Origin: Paralithodes platypus
Taxonomy: Eukaryota; Arthropoda; Malacostraca; Decapoda; Lithodidae
Length of the DNA: 64,000 nucleotides
Reading direction: 5' to 3'
Assembly (NCBI GenBank): GCA_032716605.1
Contig: CM064551.1
Location: forward strand, 45,842,611 to 45,906,610
This document shows, piece after piece, positions 43,721 through 54,010 of the stretch. The position numbers were made by a program, and so were the translations under genes. Every line of letters starts with the position of its first letter. The first letter of the stretch is position 1. The notes below the pieces were generated by a model that saw only the letters and a list, made by a program, of their open reading frames with translations, did no database searches and was not told the origin of the DNA.

Positions 43721-45518
43721 GACAGAGACTGGTGTGAGGAAACTACCGCCGGGTCTGTATTGGTCCGCCGGAGCTCAGCTCTGGAAAAATAAAGAAAAAT
43801 TTCCAGGAATTAATGCTCATAAGGTTAACCCAAGTGTTCGCATACAAGTGTTAATAACCCGCCGGGTAACGGGATGCAAAGACACAGCTAACACATCTCG
43901 CTACGCGGCGGGGTGTGAAGAGGCTAAACAAATCTTTTTAGCTAAAGAACATGAAGAATACCCTCTGATATAATGGTCCAGTATGGCACTTATAGTCTGT
44001 AGGAGGTGGTGACTGTCTCAAGATTCAATTTTGTAACAAAGCCCCCCTCATAAAGACGCCGGCCCTTGAAATATTTTAGTAGAATAGCCCAGGGCAGGAA
44101 TATACGAGATCTGATTTTTTAACGAATTGTCCCAAACGATCGTCGTAAAAATAGAAGGCGGCGATACTGAAAGTATCACCCAATTAAGGTTAATCGAAAT
44201 TGAATTTGTTTATAAATTCCTTAGTTCCTCCACTTAGGGGCACCCGCCGGGTGTGGGAATCGATTTGGTTAAACCTCACTGAACCTTCAATTGCCGTAAG
44301 AGTAAAGGCAGCGATACACAGAGTATCACTAAAATGGATTGGTTAACTATATGAGACCTAAGTCGTTTATCCCACCCTGCTCAGGTGCACCCGCCGGGTG
44401 AGAAGTCGAAAAGTTAACCCCACAAGTTCCTGACCCCACTTCTTTGTAAAAGATCGCCGGGGAGGAACGCCTAAACAACAGCTAGGTTTTCCATGTGGTT
44501 GTCGTAAACCAGGTAGAAAAAACCTATAAAAACGAGTGTTCTCAAGAACGTCGTTTTTTATATATATCTATATATATATATAAGGATGGGTACAGCCATC
44601 CCGCCGGGAATTTAAAGGAGGCCTGAAACCAGGCACCCACAGAGACGCAGTCCTGGAGAGCCACAGACACCTCCCCACGCCGGGGAACCAGCCAGAGTTA
44701 AAAACCACGTGTGGCCCAACACTGCTCATCGGTCAGGATTTTTCATGGTGAAACCGAGAAAAAACCCGCCGGAAGGCAAACCCCACCCTGAACAGACACC
44801 ATCTGAACAATACGACACGAGGAGAGACACGCACGACTAACCAAGGTCACAACATAATCCGTGGAATTAGCCAATACACAACTAAACCAGGAAACAATTA
44901 TAGTCCGAGGAATTAGCCAATACACAACTAAAACCCGGATACACATGACACAGTAGGGCATATTTATAAAATAAATAATAACACTAGACATGTGGCAAAG
45001 CTACGAGCGGCTGGCTAGGCCTAGGTAGACGGCATGAAAATAGTTGAAATATAAACACACACTGGAATATCACAACAGGAACCACCGCCAACACACCACC
45101 GTAGCGATAACTTCCCACCCCGGGAAGCCTGACACGGACCCAGAAAAAACTTCACTAAGTGAAGAAAAATACGCTGGGAACGTCAGCAAACACACAGCTT
45201 ACCTCATCAGAAGGATAAAAGGCAGCAATAATTAACGCGTAATGAAAGCCGCCTGCATCACCAACTAACACAACTGTGAAAAGTTCACGTGTCCACAACA
45301 GGACCACGAGGGTACATCCGAAATAGATGCCCCATACACACGACCCAAAATACACTGCACTGCGGGCAACCAGCCCAGGACACTCCTGCTACGCCTATCC
45401 TAACCTTACTCGATACATCCTAGAGTAAACAAATGAGAAAAAACTCACTAGGGACGCAACGAATGCGGAACCAGCGGAGCCTGAAAGGTACGTCCGGGCA
45501 GGCTGAGCGCAGAGCAAA
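43721..45518 (-). other. 5' leader of DIRS-A
   Basis: About 1.8 kb between the terminal repeat and gag with no long - strand frame. It carries a cluster of CCGCCGG motifs (43747-44772), a ~145-bp direct repeat (about 44160-44253 and 44307-44400) built around CACCCGCCGGGTG, and an AT-rich (TATATA) patch at 44557-44582 that could act as a TATA region. Probably an untranslated, structured leader RNA. Confidence 0.55.
44241..44400. repeat. CACCCGCCGGGTG hairpins in the DIRS-A leader
   Basis: The 13-mer CACCCGCCGGGTG occurs at 44241-44253 and 44388-44400, each in a longer similar context. Variants are ACCCGCCGGGT at 43857-43867 and TCCCGCCGGGA at 44599-44609. Each folds into a 4-5-bp stem with a GCC loop. 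Confidence 0.75.
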
Positions 45519-45828
45519 GAAGGAGGAATGACGCCTGATTCAGCGTCTGGTCAGAAATCCACACAAGTACATCCACGATATGATGGAAAGCTTATTGGAT
45601 AGTTATTCTTATTTTCTTTTTGTTTTTATTTTTTACGAAGTTTTTTCGTAGTGAGAACCCAATTCATAATGACTGAAGCCATGAGTGAGGTCGCGTGCGC
45701 TCATGATGAAGGCTCCTCAGTTTTTAAATGCTCTGCGCGGTAGATTCAAACTACGGCGGATTAGTGTTTGAAGAGGATGCCTTATGTAATAGGCATGTTC
45801 GTCAATGATGGAGGGGCCACTAATAAAT
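45519..45828 (-). repeat. 5' inverted terminal repeat of DIRS-A
   Basis: Read on the - strand it begins ATTTATTAGTGGCCCC and is the inverse of the 3' repeat. Its tip is represented in the ICR. Confidence 0.88.
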
Positions 45829-45882
45829 ATACACCTGTGCCAAATTTCATTTAAATTGAAAGTAAGACCTGGAAGTTTGTAA

Positions 45883-46657
45883 TTAACCGGTCGGTCCCCT
45901 TAATCGGTTGCGTAAGTGGACGAGTGACTGGTTGAGGTCAGGTGAGGACTCTGATGGGACTGACAGGTGTCGTAAAGGAAGCAATAGTGGTGGTTCTCCG
46001 AATATCATTTCGTGAGGGGTTATGCCATCCTCACGAGGACAGGTGTTGATTCCCCATTGCACAATTCGAACCTGACTTGGCCAATCTGTTGAGTTCATCT
46101 GTTGCAGCCTGGTTCTTATTTGGTTTGCAATCGTTTGGTGGTTGCGTTCGCAGATTGAGTTTCCTTGGGGCCAATAAGGGGATGAATGGCTGATTTTATA
46201 GCCAAAAATCTGGGAGATTAGCGCCCAGACATGTCCTGTAAATTCGGGGGCATTATCTGAATGAATAGCTTGGGGGGAGACCAAAATAAGGAAACACATG
46301 TTGCAAGAGAGACTCCGCAACTGCAAAAGCGGAGTGTTCTTTGGCCGGGCAGGCAATGACGTACTTTGAGTACGTATCAACAAAGGTTATTATGTACTTA
46401 TAGCCTTTGACTCCGTCCATTGGTCCCATGACGTCGACAGCTAGGAGTTGCCATGGCTTGGATGCAATTAGTTTGCCGGATGGACCTGGAGTTCTGATTT
46501 TATCTTTTCCCAAGGTGCAGGCATGGCAAGCTTCGGTTATCATTTTGGCTGTTACATAGGTCTTTTGTGTCCAATAGATGTCTTGAAAGGTGGTAACTAG
46601 TTTGTTCTGGCCTAGGTGAATGCCATTATGGGAGTGCAGAGATTGCATAACGTCCAT
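45883..46657 (-). pseudogene. Integrase, gypsy B (truncated, frameshifted)
   Basis: The first frame (46657-46253) has the HHCC module (LHSHNGIHLG, ACHACTLGK) and the first catalytic Asp (LAVDVMGP). The second frame (46383-45883) continues with HSDNAPEFTGHVW (second Asp) and NSICERNHQTI (catalytic Glu). A frameshift lies near 46260-46290. The C-terminal domain is missing after LRNRLRGPTG. It matches gypsy A integrase at most conserved positions. Confidence 0.83.
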
Positions 46658-46723
46658 GGCGGTGTTGGGACTAATTACAATTTTGCCATCTGTGGTGTAC
46701 AGGTTGTCTCCCTTTCTTTCTAG

Positions 46724-47431
46724 TTATTCAAAAGCAAGTTTTGGTATCCAGTCGGGTTTGTCATGAGTTAGGTAGGATTGAAAAAGTTGTTGCTTATCCT
46801 GGCCTGTAGAGCCTTGGTGGTGAATTGCTCGAACTGCTGCGGTTGTTGAGGTGGGTTGAAGAGGCAGTCTAGAAAGTGCATCGGCATTCGTGTGGAGATT
46901 ACCAGGTCGGTAGGCAATTTCAAAGTTAAATTCTTTGAGGGACTCTCGCCACCTGACGGTTAAAGCATTCTTGGTGTCTGATATTCTGAGCCATTGTAAG
47001 GTTTGGAGGTCAGTAATGATGGTGACTTTGACCCCTGCAAGATATGCTTTAAAGTGCTGGAGTGCCCAAATAATGCCCAAACATTCTTGTTTGGTGACAG
47101 GATAGTTGACTACAGCAGGGTTGAGAGTCCGGCTGGCACTGACAATTTTATGTTCCCTACCTTCCCGGGTTTGAGCTAGGACTGCACCAATTCCGAATAG
47201 GGAAACGTCGGTGTTGAGATGGAAAGGTTTAGTGTAGTCAGGGAAGGTGATGACTGGTGCAGCTACCAATAACTCTTTTAAGGTTTGGAAGGTCTGTAGA
47301 CGTTGAGTGGTCCATATGAAAGGTTTTTCTTTTTTTGTAAGGTCGTGGAGGGGTTTGGCTATTGTGGCGAAGGTTTTAACGAAGGGCCAGTAGTAGGAAG
47401 CCAACCCTAGGAATGCTCGAACTCCTTTCAC
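46724..47431 (-). pseudogene. RT connection and RNase H, gypsy B
   Basis: Reads MKGVRAFLGLASYYWPFV, then RNase H: FHLNTDVSLFGIGAVLAQ, VTKQECLGIIWALQHFK, VTIITDLQTLQWL and LHTNADALSRLP, with all four acidic catalytic positions. It ends with the linker toward integrase. A TAG near 46722 breaks the frame before the integrase N-terminus. Confidence 0.82.
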
Positions 47432-47467
47432 ATTGTTGGGTGGTGTGATGGCACTTATGGTTGTAAT

Positions 47468-48208
47468 TTAGAGAGGTCTGGTAAAATTCCAGCTTCGGAG
47501 ACAATGTAACCGAGGAATTTGACTTCTTATCTGGGCCATGGTGCATTTTGAGGGTTTTAGCTTGATGTGAGCGTCACAGATTCTTTGAAAAACTTGGCGA
47601 AGGCATTGAAGGTGTTCGGACCAAGTTTTACCGATTACGATGATGTCGTCCAGATAAGCAAGGCAAGTTTCCAAGGTGAGCCCTTGCAGTACAGATTCCA
47701 TAAGTCTGGAAAAAGTAGCGGGTCCGTTGCACAACTCAAAGGGCAGTACGGTAAATTCGTAGAGCCTACCCTGACTGGTGGAAAAAGACGTTTTCTCTTG
47801 ATGTTCTGGTACAATGGGGACTTGCCAATATCCTGCCTGTAGATCAAGGGTTGTGAACCATCTAGCTCCAAGTAAGGAGTCTAGTGAATCATCAATGCGA
47901 GGTAGTGGGGTGGCGTCTTTGATGATGGTGACATCGTTGAGTTGGCGGTAGTCAATTCACAATCTGGTTGACCCATCTTTCTTTCTCACAAGTACTACTG
48001 GAGAAGACCATGGAATAGTCGATGGCCGAATCACACCTGTGTCCATCATATTTTCTACTTGGGTTTCCTCTTCTTGACATTGGATGGTGTTTTTTCGTCG
48101 AATAGGCTGGAGAATGGGAGGTCCTACGGTGTGGATAGGATGGTTTAGTACTTGAGTCTTCCCAACGTCCCTGGTTGATGTGGCGAAGATTTCTTGGAAT
48201 GAAGTCAT
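47468..48208 (-). pseudogene. pol: Reverse transcriptase, gypsy B
   Basis: Fragments in at least two frames: SSPVVLVRKKDGSTRL followed by a stop where gypsy A has FCVDY; ARWFTTLDLQAGYWQVPI on the same strand near 47850; CNGPATFSRLMESVLQG and TCLAYLDDIIVIG (catalytic Asp pair) in 47734-47468. Several small indels occur. It is clearly homologous to gypsy A RT over its length and cannot be translated as one protein. Confidence 0.83.
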
Positions 48209-48496
48209 TCAGCTCTGTAGATCTCGTTTTTGTTGGTTGGTTAATTGTGGGGGAATCTCATAGAATTTAGGGGTAGGAACAGAGGCTTCGTTATCTGGTA
48301 GGGAGAATTCATCACCATGGGTTTCTAGTTCACCTATTGTTAACACTTTTGGCAAAGTGAGGAGGTGATCAGATATGTTGGCAATTTTTACTTGATTTAA
48401 ATTCTCAGGCATGATAGCGGGAGCGGTGAGGCAATCCCTGTCAAAGGCACTTTGGAAACTGGGTGTTAAAATTAATTCACCAGATAAGGTGGGCAA
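48209..48496 (-). pseudogene. Protease-RT linker, gypsy B
   Basis: Reads NQVKIANISDHLLTLPKVLT and GELETHGDEF, matching the linker in gypsy A. It is in frame with the RT start but ends in a stop immediately before MTSFQEIFATST. Confidence 0.65.
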
Positions 48497-48527
48497 AATA
48501 GGAATCCACTGTTCGTGGATTTTTGGT

Positions 48528-48983
48528 TCAGATAGCCTGAGATGTTCTGATGGTGCGAACAGGGTAGATGACTTTAGGTTCGCTGATTGTGTGTTTTTTT
48601 TTTTTTTTTTTTTTTTTTTTTAGTGATTTAGGGTCAAAAGTTAGCACTCTGTTTACACAATCGATGGTGGTACATAGTGAGTTCAGTAAGTCAAAGCCTA
48701 AGTACCCATCATAATTTGTTTCAGCAGATGGAAAGATCATGAATGGATGATGATGACCGTGATCTGGGGTGTTGGTAACTACGTAGTGGGGAGCTGTTTG
48801 TCCTCGATTTGGAATAATGCCATCGTTTGCGTCAATTAATACAATAGAGGAGGGTTGGAGAGGCCCAAAAGTGGCCTTGTGCTTGGTAAAGTAAGATGAG
48901 AAAAGACATGAATGGGATGCGCCCATGTCAATCAAAAGTCTAGATTTAACACCTTGAATAGTAAGATGATTGTATTTGACATT
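48528..48983 (-). pseudogene. Protease, gypsy B (altered active site)
   Basis: A retropepsin-like domain with SRLLIDMGASHSCLFSSYF and later YDGYLGFDLLNSL. The catalytic motif reads D-M-G instead of D-T-G (or D-S-G), which should impair the enzyme. A run of 27 T on the + strand (48594-48620) encodes a poly-Lys stretch after the domain, probably a slippage expansion of the Lys-rich patch seen in gypsy A. Confidence 0.75.
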
Positions 48984-49032
48984 GTCCCATCACGAGCCCC
49001 CGCCAGTTTGACGACAGGTGGGCGGAGGCGGA

Positions 49033-49917
49033 TTAAAAACCAGGGTTATCTTGCATGTTTGAAGACTCCTCCAATGCCACGGTGTCTTCTGGTAGTCCTT
49101 CTTCAGTTGCATCGTCGATCCCTGCAGATCCGTCTTCGGTGATGGTGGCAACACATCGTGGTTTGATCCAGAGGATCTGGCCCCAAAACTGAGGAAGTTT
49201 GAGACGACGGTTGACCAATTCAGAGAATGAAATTTTTAGGGAGGTCAGAGGACACTATGGACTACAGGGTTTCCAGTCTGAGGGTCTGACCCTGGCCCAG
49301 TCTTCCATCTTATCTGAAGAACGATGAAATGGAGCAGCTGTAGAGGAGGCAGAAAAGTGTTGAGGTTGGGTGATGGCTCGACTTATCATGGCAATTTTGT
49401 CCTTTTCATGGCTTTTCTGAAGTGCCAGGATTCGCCGGATAATCGGTGGGTCCTCGTCATAACCTTTTGGTTCTGTGATGGCAAAATGATCTCTTACTGA
49501 CGCTGGTAAAACAGGAAGTAAAGCACTGAACACGTTCTCTTTTCTTGCAGCCGCAGATTCACTTGGGAAAGCTGTAACTACTAGCTGATTCAACTGGCTA
49601 ATTGTAGCATCTAAGTTTCCTGAAAATTGAACACTGTGAAACTGCTGGTTTGCAATAATTTTCCCGAGAGACAGACTTATAGCACTCTTGGTATACTTTT
49701 CAAATTGAGCCCAGGTAAAATTGGGAGTGTCACGCACATAACTGAAAACGAGGGACATAATATTATGCCATCCCAACTTCATTACTACCGTGTGAATCTT
49801 TGAAGTTTCATCTTCCTTGAACAAAATGTCAAGCACGGGCTTGACCACTTCAAGATAAGTGTTAACATCATGGTCCTCTGGCTTGAAAGGAATAATTTCA
49901 AGTGATTTTCCTGCCAT
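49033..49917 (-). pseudogene. gag: Gag, gypsy B (frameshifted)
   Basis: The main frame (49917-49255) starts MAGKSLEIIPFKPEDHDVNT and aligns with gypsy A Gag (GNLDATISQLNQ, LLPVLPASVRDHFAI, PPIIRRILALQK). The C-terminal part is in another frame (49218-49033) and ends with an acidic tail (DDATEEGLPEDTVALEES), as in gypsy A. A frameshift lies near 49230-49260. No zinc knuckle is seen in either part. Confidence 0.78.
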
Positions 49918-49977
49918 GATGTTTGTGTATGATTATACTGAGTGAGATAGAGAAACGAAGGTCGTCCTTCTGAGTTG

Positions 49978-51270
49978 AGACAACGCTGCCACCAGTGTTA
50001 TGCCACAATTTCAATTAAACGTGAGATTATCTGATTGCGATTTCCACTTTAGGAATCACCGCTAATCATCATCTTAGGTACCTCTCCGCTGGGTAAGGAT
50101 CAACCTTGGCTCTATTAATCAACACTCTAGTAATAATAAGCAATGGACACAAAACACATTGTAAAGGATATACAGGTTTTATTCCTTAATAGCTAGGGTA
50201 CAATCTCAATATGTCTCTGGAAAAGTAGACATAACGTTCATATATAAAGAATAATAATGTTACAAATGAACATATGAATAATAACACACAGAGAGGATAA
50301 GTCTCAAATCACAATAAATAAAGTCCTGAAATAAATATACAAAGTTCTCAAATATGGCTTGAATGTAAGTAAATAATAGCTACTGCGATGTTGTAAGCAT
50401 AACACTAATAAGTATGGAAAATAGGACAGTATTTGATTTCTAAACGCACAATAAGTTAAAGTAACTCGAATAAGTATTTAAACTGTAATAACTCGCAGAG
50501 TAATAAATATGAAAGATAACTTCATAAACGTATGATTAATATAATAGTCATATATACGTGACTGAGGAACAATTACTCGCGATTGAACTTTCACTATTGG
50601 ATCTGTAGCCGGATGATACGTAGCGTATAAACTCAGGTCTGAATAAGTGTTCAAGCTTTACGTGAAATTAAGTGTAGGTCTTTATAACCGGATAAGCCTA
50701 CATATATTTCCACGTAGAAAAAAAAAGGAGCCTGTATTCGAGGAAGTATATAAATATTTTCCGCACGATAGAAGTGTATATTGTTCTCCCGAAACAGAGT
50801 GACGAATAATAAATAAAGGAGGGAAGAATGGAAAATCTTCTTGGATTACATTTACACTGTGAACCTTAACATACCTCAGTCTAGACCCTCACTAAAATTA
50901 TTGTTACCATTACGAACAAGAAAACACTTAAAGGATTGAGTAGAGAGTAGACACTGGTAGAGCGACTTTGTAGCACACAAGTGTAGGCACGGTTGTCTTG
51001 GTTATTGACTACAGGGACCTGGGATTTCACACTTTCCGGCTAGGTTCGGGCCCAAACAATTCCAGTTTTCGTTCGACTCTCTCTCTACCTTCTCTCGTCT
51101 CGGCACAACGCACTTGATCACTATTCACGCTGAAACTGGAGGATGACAATAAAGGATCCCCTACACTTGGTAAACTTAAGGTATTTCCAGGTATAGGTGG
51201 ACAGTTAATGAAACTACTGTCCTGAACCTCGAAGGGGTACAGTGATGCAAGCCTAGGCTAAATGGTGTTA
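49978..51270 (-). repeat. 5' LTR end, primer site and probable LTR of gypsy B
   Basis: On the - strand ...GGCATAACA ends at 49996, followed by one base and TGGTGGCAGCG (primer-binding type), the same arrangement as gypsy A. The AT-rich sequence beyond 49996 is therefore LTR; an AATAAA (- strand) lies near 50177. The outer LTR boundary cannot be fixed because the partner LTR is lost; the end given is arbitrary. No gene is seen in this stretch. Confidence 0.55.
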
Positions 51271-51339
51271 ACTATGATTGCATTGAAAGTACTTGTGTCA
51301 TCTATTATGATCTGATCAAACGATATAGCAGCCAATGAT

Positions 51340-52011
51340 TCAATCTCGTCCCTGTCTGTGAGTACTAAGTCTCAAGAGGCTGCTCTGCACGAGATCTTGG
51401 GTTTCAATTGGAAGCACACATTTGGAGACATTTCCAATTGAATTATATTCTAGCCTCCTTAAGTGTGGATGATTGCTAGGAGATGCAGAATGAAATTCTT
51501 CACCAAAATTTCTACTTTTGACTTTCCCTTCTAACTTGGAAACTCCGAGTTCAGAACTCAAAGTAGTGTATAAGCCAGTAGGCTGATTGCTTGATTTAAC
51601 TTGGTTCAACGTGCATAGTGACTCCGTTTTTGTCGGAACTTTGGGTGCCCAGTTTCGGGGCAAGAGGGACATGGGTGAGACTCTGGTTTTGCTTTCTTTT
51701 AGGAAGCCGGTCGCACTAAGGTTTGTTTTCACTTGGGGATTACTTGAGGATGAGGCAGGTGTTGATTGAACTTGGTTATTTGGCTTGTGCTGGATCTGAG
51801 GGATATTTAGATATGACATGTGAGGCTGTTCTGTTATTTCTTGCCTGTTAATTTCTTCACTATTTGCATGGTTGTGATGAATTAGCACTGGTTTTAAATA
51901 TTTAGCTTGCCTCTTAATATTCACTTTACTATGATTTTGATACTCTACAGGGGCACATTTCAGGGGTTGGTGGTGAAATTGTATAGTGTTGCTGGAGTCC
52001 TTTGTGTCCAT
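51340..52011 (-). CDS. Unrecognised 223-codon frame
   Basis: An open - strand frame with polar, Ser/Asn/Gln/Lys-rich composition (for example SYLNIPQIQHKPNNQVQS, RNWAPKVPTKTESL, HPHLRRLEYNSIGNVS). No motif, signal or membrane segment is recognised. It lies upstream (in element sense) of gypsy B and could belong to its LTR, another element or a host exon. Its style recalls the low-complexity protease extension of gypsy A, but there is no clear alignment. Confidence 0.3.
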   Translation of the reverse strand: MDTKDSSNTIQFHHQPLKCAPVEYQNHSKVNIKRQAKYLKPVLIHHNHANSEEINRQEITEQPHMSYLNIPQIQHKPNNQVQSTPASSSSNPQVKTNLSATGFLKESKTRVSPMSLLPRNWAPKVPTKTESLCTLNQVKSSNQPTGLYTTLSSELGVSKLEGKVKSRNFGEEFHSASPSNHPHLRRLEYNSIGNVSKCVLPIETQDLVQSSLLRLSTHRQGRD

Positions 52012-52456
52012 GTGTTGGTCTGGGCGGCTATCGTAGTTTCCCCTCCGAACCGCGTTTTCTCTCTTTGGTCCTGGGTGGCTATCGTAGTTTGACTTCTGAG
52101 CCGCGTTTTCCTTCTTTACTCTTCATTTGTTGTTGTTGTTGTTGCTTCTTGGGGGTCTCTGGTTGCCATTGCAGGTTCTTATGGAAGCAACACGGATGGT
52201 TTGATCTGAGATGCTTGTTGTGGGTGGTAGATGGTTGGTAGGTCGGTTTGGAATATTTTCATCCCCCGTCATCTCAGGCACCACTCCATTTGTCCAAGTT
52301 TTTTAACATAGTTCACAGCCAATCCGTCACTGGGGCAGAATGGTATTATTCCGTATATAATAACATTATGGGCCAGTGCACCTCACTTATTATATAGCGG
52401 GCAGCCTCTGATAGGACTTCTTGTTTTATTTAGCTCTACAATGTGCACATATCATG
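52012..52456. other. Spacer with small repeats
   Basis: Two copies of a ~65-bp block around GGCTATCGTAGTTT (about 52025 and 52077) and a short GTT microsatellite (about 52129-52146). No gene recognised. Confidence 0.4.
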
Positions 52457-52705
52457 TAATAATAATAATAATAATAATAATAGTTCTTAAAGCTAGCGCA
52501 TGCTAAGCTAGCTAAGGATAGCTTAATAAGGCCGATTAGGCGTATTTCCATTGGGGTCCTGTACTACTACCCCATCCCTTTGCTCATGAGGGATGGTAAT
52601 GACTCAGTGCTTGTGAAAAATCTTTAATGCGCCGAGCGTGGGTGCGAACCCAGGCCTTCTGGGTGGAAGTCCGAGACGCTAGTCACTACACCAAGCGAGC
52701 CGCTT
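52457..52705 (-). mobile_element. tRNA-derived SINE with (TTA)n tail
   Basis: On the - strand the head (about 52705-52625) has an A-box-like TGGTGTAGTGACTAG and a B-box-like GGGTTCGCACCC, spaced as in a tRNA. A ~140-bp unrelated body and a tail of eight TTA units (52458-52482) follow. The T-loop is one base short for a real tRNA, so this is a SINE head rather than a functional tRNA gene. Confidence 0.7.
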
Positions 52706-52869
52706 GTGGTTACCGTACTACTTCTATTACCGTCTATCCAGTGCACATCACAGTATTGTGTGGTAGTTTGGAGAGGGGAGAGGGATTAATACCTGTGGCC
52801 AATGTATATCTGTCTTCTTCTTCTCGCATTTTTATTATCTCAATCAGCGAGGGAATACTTATAAGCTAA

Positions 52870-53400
52870 GATAAAATTAGTAACTAGATTAATAGAATAG
52901 GAATAGTGGAGAAACGTGTTAAAGAGACAGAATCGAAAGGATAATACACATTAAAGAATATTGTTAACAAATCAAGAAACAAAAACAAGGAAGGGGAAGA
53001 TATAATAAGGAAGAAACAACAAGATAAAAGGAATAACGATTTGGGAAATAAAATAGAGGAAATAAAGAGAGGTAGAAAGGCTAGGGTACGTTCCAAAGGG
53101 GAAAAAAACAAAAAATAGACATAACAAATGTTAAAAGGATGAAAAGAAATAGCAAGAAAGAACACCGAATGGAAAAGAAGAAGACAATAACAGAAAAAAC
53201 GGAAGGAGGGAGATAGGAAGAAAGAGACAAAAAAGTGTCGGTGATAATTAACATTGAAATTAGAAAGGGAAAGAAAAGAAAAAGAAACAGGATGAAAGTG
53301 GGAAATAAAATAGAAGAGAGAGATATGTGTAAATAAGTGGATGTAGAAGAAGTAAATAAAACAGAAAGAGAGAGAGAGAGAGAGAGGGGAGTGATAAGAT
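52870..53400 (+). repeat. 530-bp purine-rich tract
   Basis: The + strand is overwhelmingly A and G (GAAAGAAAAGAAAAAG-type words) and ends in (GA)n at 53366-53383. Frames on the - strand are low-complexity Phe/Ser/Leu shadows. Such mirror-like purine tracts can form triplex DNA. Confidence 0.65.
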
Positions 53401-53408
53401 GGTAGAGA

Positions 53409-53783
53409 CACCACGTGAGACAGTATTCTTAGAGTGTGACGTCACTGGAACTCTTGGCACCGTCGCCGCCCAGCTCAACTTGTCTCATGGGCCTGACACG
53501 TTTACACATTCGTTTAGTGTGTGTATTACTTATATGTGTGCATATAGTGTTTGCTTGTGTGGGTGTGTATGTTAGCCTCTTGTACCCTTCCTTATTTTTA
53601 GTTGCGTGTACTTTACTCTTAATAGAGCCAGGCAAGGCGTCAATCATTCAGTTCTGCAAATCGCTCGCTCATTCAATAAAACATCCAAGTAGCTATGTTA
53701 AAATTGTGAACGGATTAATCTTGTTACTTGCATTAATTTATGAGCCATATGATATACAGTACAATGCAGTTCGCTCCCGTTAG
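53409..53783 (+). promoter_or_regulatory. E-box, CRE and adjacent 115-codon frame
   Basis: CACGTG (53412-53417) and the perfect CRE palindrome TGACGTCA (53438-53445) lie within 30 bp, directly after the purine tract. A + strand frame (53436-53783) overlaps them and is hydrophobic (CVLLICVHIVFACVGVYVSLL), but it may be accidental. AATAAA follows at about 53676. It could be a small promoter/first exon or an LTR-like fragment; neither is proven. Confidence 0.3.
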
Positions 53784-54010
53784 ACTCTCTTAATATACTT
53801 TTCAATCATATTAATATATTAATATTTTATTACAACTATCACTGGACGACTATGTTCAGCTCAAGAAAACGTTTTAGCATTAAAGAAGGGCAGATTATGT
53901 TTAATTTACATTTGACAACATGCGAGTCTTCTCAAAATATAATCGTTTGGCAATGTAGGCGACGGAATACCCATGTTACAGACCAATCAGCCCAGCTGAA
54001 GAGATGACAC

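Larger units (their letters stand above)
37120..45828 (-). mobile_element. Complete DIRS-type retrotransposon, family A
   Basis: An 8.7-kb element read on the - strand: 5' inverted terminal repeat (45519-45828), leader (43721-45518), gag-like gene, RT-RNase H, tyrosine recombinase, 3' region, ICR (37543-37650) and 3' inverted terminal repeat (37120-37470). All three genes are uninterrupted with catalytic motifs present. The ICR is complementary to the joined tips. No target duplication is seen, as expected for recombinase-mediated insertion. This is the best candidate in the window for a recently active element. Confidence 0.92.
45883..49995 (-). mobile_element. Ty3/gypsy retrotransposon B, decayed and truncated
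   Basis: On the - strand, from right to left: primer-binding-type site, gag, protease, RT, RNase H, integrase, with the 3' end missing after the integrase core at 45883. It is related to gypsy A at the protein level throughout but clearly a different family. Stops and frameshifts occur in gag, RT and integrase. DIRS-A lies just 54 bp beyond its broken end. Confidence 0.85.

Noticed and set aside
48594..48620. Poly(A) tail of a retroposed sequence
   Set aside because: The run lies inside the protease-linker coding region of gypsy B with homologous sequence on both sides, at the place of a Lys-rich patch in gypsy A; slippage is simpler.
52625..52705. A functional tRNA gene on the - strand
   Set aside because: A and B boxes are present, but the T-loop is too short, and a SINE body and (TTA)n tail follow.
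52884..53414. A 176-codon - strand frame as a gene
   Set aside because: It is a low-complexity Phe/Ser/Leu frame caused by the purine-rich tract.
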